NCBI GenBank assembly: GCA_963555705.1
Contig: OY743174.1
Span: 61,154,234-61,218,233 of the forward strand
DNA length: 64,000 nucleotides
From: Ligustrum vulgare
Lineage: Eukaryota; Streptophyta; Magnoliopsida; Lamiales; Oleaceae
Reading direction: 5' to 3'
Below the pieces are notes generated by a model. It ran no database searches. It was not told where the DNA came from and saw only the letters and a program-made list of their open reading frames with translations. Position numbers and translations under genes: made by a program. This document shows positions 9,644 to 20,130 of the stretch, one piece after another (position 1 is the stretch's first letter; every line of letters starts with the position of its first letter).

Positions 9644-11911
9644 ATGGCAGCTCATAACCTCAACAAAAGGACACTTAAACAATTGGCCACTCCAGATGTC
9701 GCTCAACAGCCACTCTGTATCACTTTTCCGACAGTGGAGGAGGGAAAAATTTTTGAACTCAAATCTGGACTCATTCACTTGTTGCCAACTTTTCGAGGAC
9801 ATGCTGGTGAAGACCCTTACAGGCATCTCAAGGAATTCCACGTGGTTTGTGACAGTATGAGACCCACTGGTATTACCGAGGAACAAATTAAAATGAGGGC
9901 CTTTCCATTCTCGTTAAAGGATGCCGCTACTGATTGGCTATACTGTTTACCATCCGGATCAGTCACCACCTGGAATGACATGAAGAGGCTATTTTTGGAA
10001 AAATATTTTCCTGCATCTCGGGCTGGAACAATCCGGAAGGAAATTTGCGGGGTTCGTCAAAACAATGGTGAGTCGCTGTATGAATATTGGGAGCGCTTCA
10101 AGAAGCTCATCTCGAGCTGCCCCCATCATCAAATCAGCGAACAACTACTGGTGCAATATTTCTACGAAGGACTGCTACCAATAGACAGAAGTATGATTGA
10201 TGCCGCAAGTGGAGGTGCCTTAATGGACAAAACACCGGAACAGGCTCGGGCTTTGATTTCCAACATGGCTGAAAAAACTCAGCAATTTAATTCAACCCGA
10301 GACTCCCAAGTCCTCCGAGTGAACGAGGTAAGTAGTTCCAATATTGAAGGTCAATTATATGAACTAACCAATCTCGTTAAGCAGCTTGCTGTAGGGAACT
10401 CGAATCAGGTCAAAGCATGCGGAATCTGTTCGAACTTTGGACATCCAACGGATACATGTCCGGTATTGCAAGAAGAAAACAATGAACATGTAAAGGCCGC
10501 AGAAGGGTTCCCATTTCAAAAACAACAATACAATCCGTACTCAAACACTTACAATCCTGGCTAGAGGGACCACCCGAACTTGAGCTATGGAAATAACAAA
10601 CCTCCGGGTTTCGTCTCCAACAAGCCTCAAGGGAATTTTCAACAACAAGGAAATTTCCATCCACAGGGACAATATCAGCAAAAGCCACAATCATCAGGTA
10701 TGTCTCTTGAAGAAATGATGAAAACTTTGGCCACTAACGCTCTACAATTTCAACAGGATACCAAATCCAGCATTCAAAACCTGGAAAATCAAATGAGTCA
10801 AATGGCCACAGCTATCAACAAACTGGAAGCACGAACAGGAGGAAAGTTGCCATCTCAACTCGAGGTGAATCCGAGGAATGTAAGTGCAATTACTCTTAGA
10901 ATTGGAAAAGAAATTGAGGCGCCACAATCAAAGCCAACCGCGAGTGAAGAGGAGGAGGTTGAAGAAAAAGAAGTCGAAAAGAAAAACAGCATTCCACAAA
11001 ACTCTCAGGTAAAAACCGAACCTATTGTGAATGCGAAACTAACTCCACCGCCTTTTCCGAGCAGGTTAGCGAAGGCGACTAAGGAAAGCAAGGAGAAGGA
11101 AATTCTGGAAATGTTCAGGAAAGTGGAAATCAACATTCCACTGTTGGATGCAATCAAGCAAGTGCCCCGATACGCGAAGTTCTTAAAGGAGCTGTGCACC
11201 AACAAACGGAAGTTGATGGGAAATGAAATGGTAAGAATGGGGGAAAATGTGTCAGCACTCTTCCAAAGGAAACTGCCCCCAAAATGTAAGGATCTAGGTA
11301 TGTTCACTATACCATGCCAAATAGGTAACACTAAAATGGATCGTGCATTAATAGATTTAGGTGCATCTATAAATGTAATGCCTAGGTCTACATACAATGC
11401 ATTGAAACTTTCCAAACTGACTGAAACTAATGTTATAATTCAACTAGCCGATTTTTCTAATGCTTATCCTGATGGGGTAGTTGAAGACATTCTAGTGCAA
11501 GTGGGCGGGTTAGTATTTCCTGCAGATTTTTATGTATTAGACATGAATGATGACCATTCCCCCAACTCTACTCCTATTTTGCTAGGTAGACCATTTCTAA
11601 AAACATCTAAGACCAAGATAGATGTTATTAGTGGTTCACTTACCATGGAATTTGATAATAAGATTATTCAGTTTAATATTTATGATTCTGTGAACTACCT
11701 TGATGATGATAATCCTGTTCATTCTTTTAATGTTATTGATTCTTCAGTACAGGAAACTTTCAAATTTGGTGGAAATGGTGGAAAGCCAGGTAAAATCTCG
11801 TGCATTACATTGCCAACTTCTGATGACATGCTTTTGCCCCCTGTCTTGAAGGCCCTGATGAAAAATATGAAAAAGAAGTTGAGCTTTGGAAATCCACCTA
11901 ATCCCGGTTGA
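9644..11911 (+). pseudogene. Gag-protease, family B, one in-frame amber codon
   Basis: One reading frame runs from 9644 to 11911 with a single internal TAG at 10562-10564. The copy at 398-2770 has TGG (Trp) at that point, so a point mutation is more likely than programmed readthrough. Order: gag capsid-like domain (YEYWERFKKLISSCPHH about 10081-10131), zinc knuckle CGICSNFGHPTDTC (about 10420-10461), basic/Gln-rich linker with a predicted coiled segment, then retropepsin with DLGASINVMP (about 11356-11385). The C-terminus ends KKKLSFGNPPNPG. The original start was probably near 9547 (MHKTRSTNPEYF), cut off by an extra T near 9590. No pol follows. It is better preserved than copy 1. Confidence 0.87.
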
Positions 11912-11957
11912 AGGAGGAAACAACAAGTCTAGCCAAAGACAGTAAACAAAGGCGCTG

Positions 11958-11975
11958 CTCGGGAGGCAACCCGAG
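11958..11975 (+). other. Conserved post-gag RNA hairpin, copy 2
   Basis: CTCGGG, loop AGGCAA, CCCGAG, starting 47 bases after the gag stop and preceded by AACAAAGGCGCTG. It is identical to copies 1 and 3. Confidence 0.65.
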
Positions 11976-12096
11976 AGGGAGTTTCTTTACTCCCTCAAAT
12001 TTTTATTTTTTTATTTTTTTTATTTTCATTTTTGTCATTTTCCTTATTATTTAATTTCATTAAAAAAAAAATTAAAAAATTTGGCCAGTAACTCAG

Positions 12097-12258
12097 TTAC
12101 GGCCGTAATGCATTAAGTTACGGCCGTAACCCCAATTTTTTAAAAACAGGCAGTAACTCAGTTACGGCCGTATTTAAAATGTTACGGCCGTAACTCCATT
12201 TATGTGTAATTCTCCAGAGCCTTCGTTACGGCCGTAAAGACATGAGTTACGGCCGTAA
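12097..12258 (+). repeat. TTACGGCCGTAA array, internal, family B
   Basis: Six copies (one ends TATT) start at about 12097, 12118, 12160, 12181, 12226 and 12247, so pairs are 21 bp apart with a period of 63-66 bp. Each pair is preceded by a 'cagtaactca' or related spacer. It lies between the post-gag hairpin and the small coiled-coil ORF. Confidence 0.9.
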
Positions 12259-12308
12259 GTCTGGTAAATTCAAAATAACATATTACACATTCCACTTCAC
12301 ATTCACGG

Positions 12309-12572
12309 TTGCATCCTCACAATTCTCTCCCGAACCCTCTTGAAACTCGCATTACTTATATTTCAAAGCAGCATTGTGGGTTGTTAATTCCTTCCCCTTC
12401 ACTTCAATTCATCCAAAAATTCATAGAGAACTTTCAGCTCCAGTTGGACGGCATGCAAGAAGACCAGCAGGCTATCTTGGAAGAGCAGAGGTTCATTCGA
12501 GAGGAACTCCAGCGTTTGCAAAGGCTCCATGGCGGGCCCCCCTCCTCAGTAAAACCCGAGGGAGTCTTCTAA
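12309..12572 (+). CDS. Small coiled-coil protein, family B, env position
   Basis: An 87-codon ORF. Its second half (about 12414-12515) is a strongly charged heptad-like segment: QLQLDGMQEDQQAILEEQRF, continuing IREELQRLQRL. It aligns with the ORF at 13972-14157 (TQLNGMLEDQQLMLEEQRAL, continuing REEIRQLRK). Many nucleotide differences between the two are third-position silent changes (GAC/GAT, CAG/CAA, TTG/CTG, AGG/AGA, GAA/GAG), which suggests past selection on the protein. The true start may lie inside this ORF. It follows the palindrome array and precedes a polypurine-like tract, where Athila elements carry env-like ORFs, but it has no membrane segment. Function unknown. Confidence 0.5.
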   Translation: MHPHNSLPNPLETRITYISKQHCGLLIPSPSLQFIQKFIENFQLQLDGMQEDQQAILEEQRFIREELQRLQRLHGGPPSSVKPEGVF

Positions 12573-12626
12573 CCCCCTCTTTCATTTTGTACTTTCTAGT
12601 TCCTCTTTGAGGACAATGTGGGTTTT

Positions 12627-12642
12627 AAGTGTGGGGGGGGGG
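12627..12642 (+). other. Internal polypurine-like tract, family B
   Basis: AAGTGTGGGGGGGGGG, preceded by GAGGACAATGTGG. It copies the layout of the terminal polypurine tract (GAGGACGAACAATGG then AAGTGTGGGGGGATT at 16068). It could act as a central plus-strand primer; it equally marks the end of the coiled-coil ORF module. Confidence 0.5.
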
Positions 12643-13535
12643 TGTCTTCTGTCAATTGATGTCGCATTATCTTCCTTTTATGTTTAATTTTGTATATAAC
12701 TTCTGTCAATCATTTAGTCTTGCTTGTCATTTTTCTATTTTGGTCCTCCTTTATTTACACTGGTTGGATAGGAAGCAACCCACTTATCATAATTTTTGAA
12801 CTACCAACCCCTAATTATCATAATTTTTGAACTACCAACCCCTAAATTGCATAATTGGACATGAATTGAGTACGTAGAGATGAATTTTCCAATACTTTCC
12901 GAATAGGGTTGAAAATGGGGACAAAATGCCATATCTCTGCAACCTAGTAGATTCAAACCCAAATTTGATATGACTAATAACTACCCCGAGTAAAGAGATT
13001 CACCCCTTTGGCCACTAGATTTTTTGCTTTTTTCAATTCGACCCTAAGACCGAGCAATGACCAAAACTCATAATTGGATGGGAGACACACATATGAACCA
13101 TAATTTGTGAGCTTTTGAGCCTATGAGCTACTTTTACTCTTTATATAAAGCTCTTATATTTTTTTTTTATGTGTGTCATGCATGGTTGATTTGTTCTTGG
13201 ATATGCTTTTGTGTACATGCCGTAGTAGCTTCTTGGCTCGAATGCAAAATATAGTAAAGGCACTAGGATGAACCAAATTTGGCCTTCTAAATAAGCCTAC
13301 CATTGTACATTTACCAATAGAAGACCCTTTGAGCCTTAGCCTTTCTTTGGAATATTAATACCACACTACAAGCCACGAACACCCATTCTTTCATGTTATC
13401 CTTTTTCTTGAATCTATAGAGAACGGATTCACAAGCTTGTGTTGGTTGAGAAGTTTGAGGTGGATTAAGTTTCAAAGTGGAAATTCAATCTTGTGTCATT
13501 GGGAATTGCGGGATGATTTGACCAAAAGAGAAAAA
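12643..13535 (+). other. 3' non-coding region, family B
   Basis: No ORF of note. It corresponds loosely to the family A 3' region. A 33-bp tandem duplication ('ttatcataatttttgaac' unit) is near 12784-12849. It ends abruptly at GAGAAAAATTGCAGT, where the sequence jumps back to a post-gag module of family A. Confidence 0.65.
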
Positions 13536-13574
13536 TTGCAGTAAACAAAGGCGCTGCTCGGGAGGCAACCCGAG
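13536..13574 (+). other. Recombination junction and third post-gag hairpin
   Basis: The B-type text 'agagaaaaattgcagt' is joined to AAACAAAGGCGCTGCTCGGG, repeating the module at 11940. The hairpin CTCGGG-AGGCAA-CCCGAG is at 13557-13574. In family A the 'gagaaaaagttgcagt' text occurs at about 15201, so the short GCAGT match could have guided the join. The text after the junction resembles copy 1 (2797-2930), not family B. Confidence 0.7.
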
Positions 13575-13681
13575 AGGGGAGTTTCTTTATCTCCTCGACT
13601 TTTTATTTTCGTATTTTCATTTTTGGTTAATTTTAGTTTACTTCGTCATTTCATACAAAAAAAAAAAATTCAGAGGCAGCC

Positions 13682-13810
13682 TTACGGCCGTATCTCACTT
13701 TTTAATTTTTTATCCAGAAACCACATCTTTACGGCCGTAATTGATTTTTTTTTTCTTCACAATCTTCAGAGGCCTGTTTACGGCCGTAATCCACCTATTT
13801 ACGGTCGTAA
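13682..13810 (+). repeat. TTACGGCCGTAA array, internal, family A part
   Basis: Four copies start at 13682, 13729, 13778 and 13799 (the last is TTACGGTCGTAA). The last two are 21 bp apart; the others have lost their partners. Same position relative to the coiled-coil ORF as in family B. Confidence 0.85.
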
Positions 13811-13971
13811 ACCCGGCGGTTTCATTTTAAAAAATAAATAAATAAAAATAAAATAAAATAAAATAAAATTTTTATAAATAAAAACAAGGCAACTTCCATT
13901 TCAACCAAATCATTTCCCATCTTCTCGCGCAATCTCTTCCAACCCACAATCATAATTTCAAGGATTCTCCT

Positions 13972-14157
13972 TTGTATCACATATCAATTCCATTTTCTTC
14001 TTCGCAAGAATTTAAGATGCTGGAACTGATGCAGGCCTTCCAGACTCAGCTGAATGGTATGCTGGAAGATCAGCAACTCATGCTGGAAGAGCAGAGAGCC
14101 CTTCGGGAGGAGATTCGACAACTGCGAAAACCCCGGAACGATCAACCGCCACATTAG
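13972..14157 (+). CDS. Small coiled-coil protein, family A
   Basis: A 61-codon ORF beginning MYHISIPF; the conserved part starts at MLELMQAFQTQLNGM (about 14017) and continues with a Glu/Gln/Leu-rich heptad segment, then a basic, Pro-rich tail. It is homologous to the ORF at 12309-12572, with conservation mainly at the amino-acid level. No signal peptide, membrane segment or metal-binding motif. It is followed by the same GAGGACA... polypurine-like tract. Function unknown; an oligomerising accessory protein is one possibility. Confidence 0.5.
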   Translation: MYHISIPFSSSQEFKMLELMQAFQTQLNGMLEDQQLMLEEQRALREEIRQLRKPRNDQPPH

Positions 14158-14222
14158 ACCGAGGGAGTTTCTTTTATTTTCCCTTTTTTGTTTTGTTGTA
14201 CAATGAGGACATTGTTTTGTCT

Positions 14223-16082
14223 AAGTGTGGGGGGGAATTGAATTGATTGCAAGCTTAATGTCTTTATCTTCTTTCTGTAGTCGAAACATTAAATTCATGT
14301 TGAGTCAGCACCCATTTTAATCTTGTTATCTACTTTTGCTACCTATCTATGCTACTTAGGTCTTAAACCATACTTTGATAGGAAGCAACCCCACTTTTGG
14401 TTCATTTTTTTTGAAAAATCATTGCATAATTGGATATAAATTAAGCACATAGAGATCATCTCGTCCAAAACTTCACAAATAGGTTGAAAATGAAAAGTAA
14501 AATATTCAAATGTCTACAACCTAGTCAACCTAACCCACAATAGACAGATTATTCCTACATATATAACCCTGAACGTCCCAATTATTATACTTTTGTGAGT
14601 AGTCATGGTTTGAATACTTTTAACCGTTATCCTCGACCAATGGACTTAGATTTGGAATGAAGATCAAGCAATGACCTATACCTCATAATTGGATGGGAAA
14701 AACACACGAAAATCATAATTTGTGAGCTTTTGAACCTAAGAGTTGTTCTTAATACTTATGAGCTCATAATTCTTTGATGTGTGTCCTGCATGGTTGAGTT
14801 ATGCTTGGATGTGCTTTCTTGTGCATACCGTTGTAGCTTCTTGATTCAAGTGCAAATTATAGCAAAGGCAATAGGTTAAACCAAATTTAACTTGCTAAAA
14901 GAGCCTACCTTGCTACATGGACCGTTAGAAGCCCTTTTGAGCCTTAGCCTTTCCTTGAATTTTTATGCTACGCTACAAGCCACGAATACCCTTTCTTTCG
15001 CATTATCTCTGTTTTGATTTGAACCCATAGAGAAGGGATTCGTAAGCTTTTGTTGATTGAGGATTGTGCTATGGTCTAGTCCAAGAAGTTGAAATGGTTG
15101 TCTTGTGTTGAGCATTGGTTGTGAAATGGACTGAATTCAGGGGATTGTAATTCTATCTTGTGCCAATTGATGACTGCGTAATGATTTGAAAAAAAAAAAA
15201 AAGAGAAAAAGTTGCAGTCTATAATCGAAAAAAAAAATCGAAAGAGAAAAAGCAATGAAAAGGAAGTTAGTCATGAAAATTAGTAGTTGAGGATGTCAAA
15301 CACTCAACTTGTGAAAAAAAAAGAGAAAAGAAAAGCAAGAACGAGATTCAAGTGTAAATAAAGTTGGGTAGTGGGAAACAATGAAGATCATATTAAGGGA
15401 GAAGGAAGTAATATTATTTTGAATTGACTTAGTTTGCGAAATTCCTTCTCGACTCAGCCTAAATATATCCTTTTATCCTACCTGACCTGAAGCCCCGCTA
15501 CAACCAAATAAAGACATTCGCTTTGCACTTGTGTTATTGTTGGCTACGGTTATGACAGTAAGGCAATCTGTGGTACTGACTTATCCATGCAGAGAGCTGA
15601 GCGAAAATTCAACCCCTTATACACTTTGTGCGACGAGAGAAATATCTTGTGAGGGTGTTAAAACCCATTACATATACTTATGAGTGGTTTGAATTGCTTG
15701 GTCTAGGGTTGGTGGTATGAATGTGGTCGGGGGTACTGTGTTGACTGAATTCACATCATGAATAACTCGGTTTACGCAAATGAATTCCTCTAAAATTGGG
15801 CGAAACTATTTTTCTTGTAGCCACTCAATAATGGTTGGGAGGTGAGTGAACACGAGAGGTGAAAGGAAATAAATCATAACGAGCCATGATTGGGTTGGGA
15901 AATAAAGGGCGTTGCATCTCTAGCACACACTAACACAATCCGATCATGCAATGGAACATTCTTGTTAAAGAAAAGTGGGTTGCAACCTCAAGTCTCTAAA
16001 TTGGAATCTATTGTTTGAATCCTATTCTTATCCTTACAAATCTTTGTTCGAGGACGAACAATGGTTCAAGTGTGGGGGGATT
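14223..16082 (+). other. 3' non-coding region and polypurine tract, family A part
   Basis: Begins with the internal polypurine-like tract AAGTGTGGGGGGG (14223-14235), then about 1.8 kb that matches 3155-4861 nearly throughout, without a credible ORF. It ends with the terminal polypurine tract AAGTGTGGGGGGATT (16068-16082), directly before the 3' LTR. Confidence 0.78.
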
Positions 16083-17556
16083 TGATAAGTGTTATATTAA
16101 CGTTTACTTTATACACTTATATCCTTGAATATGCCATAATGTGATTCTATCTAAGTATTATTAATGCATTTTATGTTTTATATTGTATAGGATCACAAAG
16201 GAAGAGAAAAGAAGGAAAAAGGACCAAAATGCGATCAAAATGAAGTTTGGGGACTTAGGTGCAAATATATTTACGGCCGCAAGAAAAGGTGTTACGGCCG
16301 TAAGAAAATAAGGTTACGGCCGTGAAAGTGTAGTGAAGCAAGTTGAAAATAAGCAGAAACCACTTTACGGCCGTAAAAGGAAAAGTTACGGCCGTAAAGG
16401 AAAAGTTACGGCCGTAAATCAAAATGTTACGGCCGTAACTCCAATTTAAGGAAATATGCAGAAACTCAATTACGGCCGTAAAAGGAATGTTACGGCCGTA
16501 AATCTTCAAGTCAAAAATTTCCTTATTTCAATTCTTTCCATAATTTTGGATTTCTTGCTCCCAAAGCTAGGGCACGAAATTGAGGCTATAAAAAGGGAGT
16601 TTCATGACAAGAAAAAGAGACTTTTATTATTTTTGAAAGAGGCTACACATTGAGGAAAATTAAGAGAAAAATATAGAGCATTCTTGGGAGATTTTCAAGC
16701 CAAAGAACATCAACAACAATGGAATTCATGAAGCAACTTGAAGAATTTACCACAACCATGCTAGGCTAAATTTCATATCTTGTTCAAAGGGGAAGTTGTG
16801 TCAATTCAATTATGTTATTTTATCTTCCTACAAATTAGTAGCGTGAATTTATTCCTTTATTTCAATTGTTGAATTATTATGTTTTAATTGTTCATTGAGT
16901 TTATTTGATTAATAGTTTAATTTGGCCAATTGGATTATTGATCTTTGAATTCATGATTATGCTATGTTTAGATTCTTGATCCGTAATTGTCATTGAATCT
17001 TTACTTTAGTAGCAAATAAATCTCGTGCAGGTTTAGTAATAATTCGACTTGGATTGTTTAATTCGAGCTTGTGTAATTAACGATCCAATTCAATCAATTC
17101 TTCTAAATTTTCATACTAGTCGTGCATTAAATCCTAAGAGCTTGTTTAGGACTGTCCATGGCTAGAATTGGTTCAAAGAGCTTATTTTGAATTAATACAC
17201 ATAAGGAAGAATTTAGATAATCAGAGCTTGTTGATTATTTATGATTGATAATTGAATTAGGAATAGAAACACGTTACAAGGAAAGGTATAACATTAATTG
17301 AGGGCACAACCGAACCCGAGAACAAGATTTCTTCTCATATTAATTCTCTAGTCATATTTAATTATTTATTTTATGCATAGTTTTCATTCAAGCAATTCAA
17401 ACAACAAAACCCCCCCATTCCATTCTAATTGATCGACCAACTAAAATTAGTTTCCGTTCCTTGTGGGATCGACCCTTACTCTCACTACTACATTATTAAT
17501 TAATATTTAGCGAGTAAGAAATTATTTATTATTTTGGTGCATTGCGACACGCATCA
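16083..17556 (+). repeat. 3' LTR of the chimeric element (family A type)
   Basis: 1474 bp, TGATAAG...GCATCA, followed by target duplication GACGC. Very close to the solo LTR at 25237-26709 and to 4875-6322. TATAAAAAG at 16587-16595. It is not a sequence partner of the 5' LTR at 7944-9380. Confidence 0.92.
16271..16501 (+). promoter_or_regulatory. TTACGGCCGTAA array in family A LTR, nine copies
   Basis: Starts at about 16271, 16292, 16314, 16365, 16386, 16406, 16427, 16470 and 16490. Nearest-neighbour spacing is 20-22 bp within clusters and 43-51 between them. Clusters of three and four show growth by single 21-bp units. TATA follows about 85 bp downstream. Confidence 0.8.
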
Positions 17557-17561
17557 GACGC

Positions 17562-17991
17562 CAAAGAACTAACGCCTAAAACCTTATTTATTACTCGCCA
17601 ATTCACTTATTTTCTTATTTTCTTCTTCTTCACTGCAATTTCGCTCCGCTCTCCCTACCTCTCTCAACCGCACGTACGACGAAGCCATCTAGCCACCACC
17701 ACCATTTCGCCTGCATTACCACCATCACATTCCACCCCTCTCTTTATCTCTTCCTCCCACTAAAACCCACCTCCAACCGCCTCCACAGCACCTCCACTGG
17801 CGTTAACCCACCCTTTCCTCCCACCTTGTAAGACCAACCTCCTCTATATGTGTGTGTGTGTGAGTATATATATATATATATATAGACACACACACACACA
17901 CACACACACATATTAATTAACAAATACACACACACACACATAATTGGTATTTCAAATAGTTAATTGATTTAATTTGTTAGTTTTTTATTGA
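17562..17991 (+). other. CACTA internal leader with compound microsatellite
   Basis: This continues the CACTA sequence after the retrotransposon insertion (CCAAAGAACTAACGCC...). It is C-rich and pyrimidine-rich, like a 5' untranslated leader. A compound repeat (TG)n-(TA)n-(CA)n lies at about 17848-17942 and can fold on itself. The ORFs across it are repeat artefacts. Confidence 0.5.
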
Positions 17992-18761
17992 ACTAGTAAT
18001 CGCAACCATTCGATGCACGGAAGATATAATTGAAAATTATTTATTGAATAAGTTGTAAAAGTACAATGTCGGACATAAATTATTCATATAATTAAAAATA
18101 CTAAAAAAAGTAAAACATAAAATTGCGACTTTCACATTTCTTTTAACAACTAGCTGTTCATTCTCTAGTTTTCTTATTCTATTTAAGCGAAGTAAGATAT
18201 AGACATGTGACTTATTCTGTGCTTTATGATTTTGATTTGATGACTGAAGTCGAGCTTACGGTTTTTTGATTTTTAAAAGTTGAAATGTTTACAATTTTCA
18301 AATCGTAAAATGAAATAAAGAGGCTAATAGATATTTACAAAATTAATTTGTCGACTCCCGTATAGTACTATAAGAAGTTTTACTGACTATCTTAATGTAA
18401 TAATTGATATTTAAATATATTAAACAAATATTTCATTTCATTACATGTAAAAAAGCAAATACATTACGAACAAAATTTAACAAACATTTTAAAAAATAAA
18501 AAAAATTGCACAAATTTAAATTAAATGTTGCAATTTGTTAAACGTACACACGACAAACTTATACACAGTCTTATATTTTATTGAATGTAACAAATAAATA
18601 ATATGAATTTATTTAGAAAGATCAAATTATTTATTATTTATTTCAATTTGATAAGAAAAAAGATTCAAAATTAATCATTTAAGTCAAATTGAATTTAGTT
18701 AAGAAATTATAAGTATTATTTTAGGACTTAAGTGAGATAACTTAAAAGGATTGGATGTTGA

Positions 18762-18802
<41 letters not shown>

Positions 18803-19165
18803 TAAAACTTTTACATTTAGTATTTAAAATAAATTTACGAATGATATGTTTAAATTTTGCTCTCATTTCTTATTTTGTATTAAACTTCTCGTTAAGATCT
18901 TAGATTTGACACCCATATTGCATATTTTTTATTTTAAAATAATGCAATAGTTATATAAGAAAAAGAAATCTATAATTTAACTTTTTAAAGATATTTTCTC
19001 ACAAATCCATAAATCATTTATTACATGCATTAATTGAACTTTCCTAATTCATGTATTAAAATAAACTGATAAAACTAAGAAACTTCCTAAAATAGCATGT
19101 GAAAATGGGCGGAAAATTATGTGCGTAAAATGGTGACGGTTATCCTATTATTATATATGTATAGA
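17992..19165 (-). mobile_element. Non-autonomous Helitron, complete
   Basis: On the minus strand it starts TCTATACATATATAATAATA after a host A, and ends ...GATTACTAGT followed by a host T, with CTAGT as the CTRRT terminus and CCGTGCATCG shortly before it. 1174 bp. No Rep/helicase coding. A poly-TA tract is near 18770-18800. Its 5' part is shared with 6323-7232. It sits between the CACTA leader and the transposase domain. Confidence 0.68.
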
Positions 19166-19771
19166 TTTATGATTTTATATGCTAATTGATTTAAATGACT
19201 TTTTTATTAGTTTAGTTTGGATTTTAATTGTATATTGTTGATTTTGAGTTAGTAAATGGATATATTGTAATATTTGAATTATTGGAGTTCTATTGAAATT
19301 ATGAGATGTTAAGTTATGAAATCTTGGTTTGACTTTTTAGGAATTGGGAATTGATTTTTTGGATTAATTTTGAAGTAGTTGATGATGTTGAATTTTGATT
19401 TAAGTTGTGTTTGAGTTTTGAATATGTCGAGATTGAACATTTTGGTTTTATTGTGGCATTTTGATTCCTCCTACAAGTTGGCTAAGTCCAATTTATGGGG
19501 GAGGTTCTGCCGAAATCTTTATAGGATTTTGTAAATAAAAATTGAAAATTATAATTTAAAGTGATTTTCATTAGTACAGAATTGACCATACTAAATAAAT
19601 AACTACATAGAATATAATCATCCGAATATAATTATGAAGTTTCCAACCTAATAAATTATCGTATTTGATTTCAAATATTAATGTATAGTTGGTTTAAGGT
19701 TGTATCCTAAAAAATATTAACTCAGAACTAATAATTTTTTTAACTACATCTTCACATATAGGTCATTAGAT
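19166..19771 (+). other. CACTA internal non-coding sequence
   Basis: AT-rich, without coding signal, between the Helitron and the transposase-associated domain; probably leader or intron. The phrase with 'ggctaagtccaatttatgg' near 19481 recurs in altered form near 27738 and 45399. Confidence 0.45.
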
Positions 19772-20000
19772 ATGGATCAAGGTTGGATGTATGGTAGACG
19801 TAATATACATGAATACGTAAAAGGTGTGAAGAGTTTATTAAATGTGCGGACGAACACAAGAGAAAGAAAGGTGAAACAATGATTTTGTGTCCTTATTATG
19901 ATTGTAAGAATATGAGAATGTTTCGTAGTTTTGAGCAAGTGAAGAGCCATTTGATTCGTCGTGGGTTTAAGGAAGGTTATACACGATGGATATGACATGG
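19772..20000 (+). pseudogene. CACTA transposase N-terminal (transposase-associated) domain
   Basis: Begins MDQGWMYGRR, then (after a one-base loss near 19835) a CADEH segment, a zinc-site-like CPYYDCKN, HLIRRGFKEGYTRW and HGE. This is the pattern of the transposase-associated domain found at the N-terminus of plant TNP2-type CACTA transposases. A TGA interrupts just before HGE. After an acidic spacer the frame is cut by the family C insertion at 20131 and resumes near 24676. Confidence 0.75.
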
Positions 20001-20130
20001 TGAGAGTATGCTTCCTAGGACGAGCATTGGTGACAATGTTGGTGATCAGCAGGAGAATAATTTGAGCAATATTGTTGAGAATGATGCGGAAAATGATGAG
20101 AATGATATGATAGACGAAATGGTGTGTGAT

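Larger units (their letters stand above)
7944..17556 (+). mobile_element. Chimeric Athila-like gag-only retrotransposon (family B 5' half, family A 3' half)
   Basis: A 9613-bp insertion flanked by a perfect 5-bp duplication GACGC (7939-7943 and 17557-17561). The 5' LTR, PBS, gag-protease and first 3' region (to about 13535) are family B. From about 13536 a second post-gag module begins, followed by family A 3' region, polypurine tract and LTR. The two LTRs differ well beyond mutation except in a shared core around the TATA region. The element lies in the left subterminal repeats of the CACTA. It has no pol genes. Confidence 0.85.

Noticed and set aside
12309..12572. Env-like glycoprotein
   Set aside because: No signal peptide or membrane segment; the protein is a short charged coiled coil.
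17744..17941. 65-codon minus ORF rich in Cys/Val/Tyr/Ile
   Set aside because: Translation of the (TG)n-(TA)n-(CA)n microsatellite.
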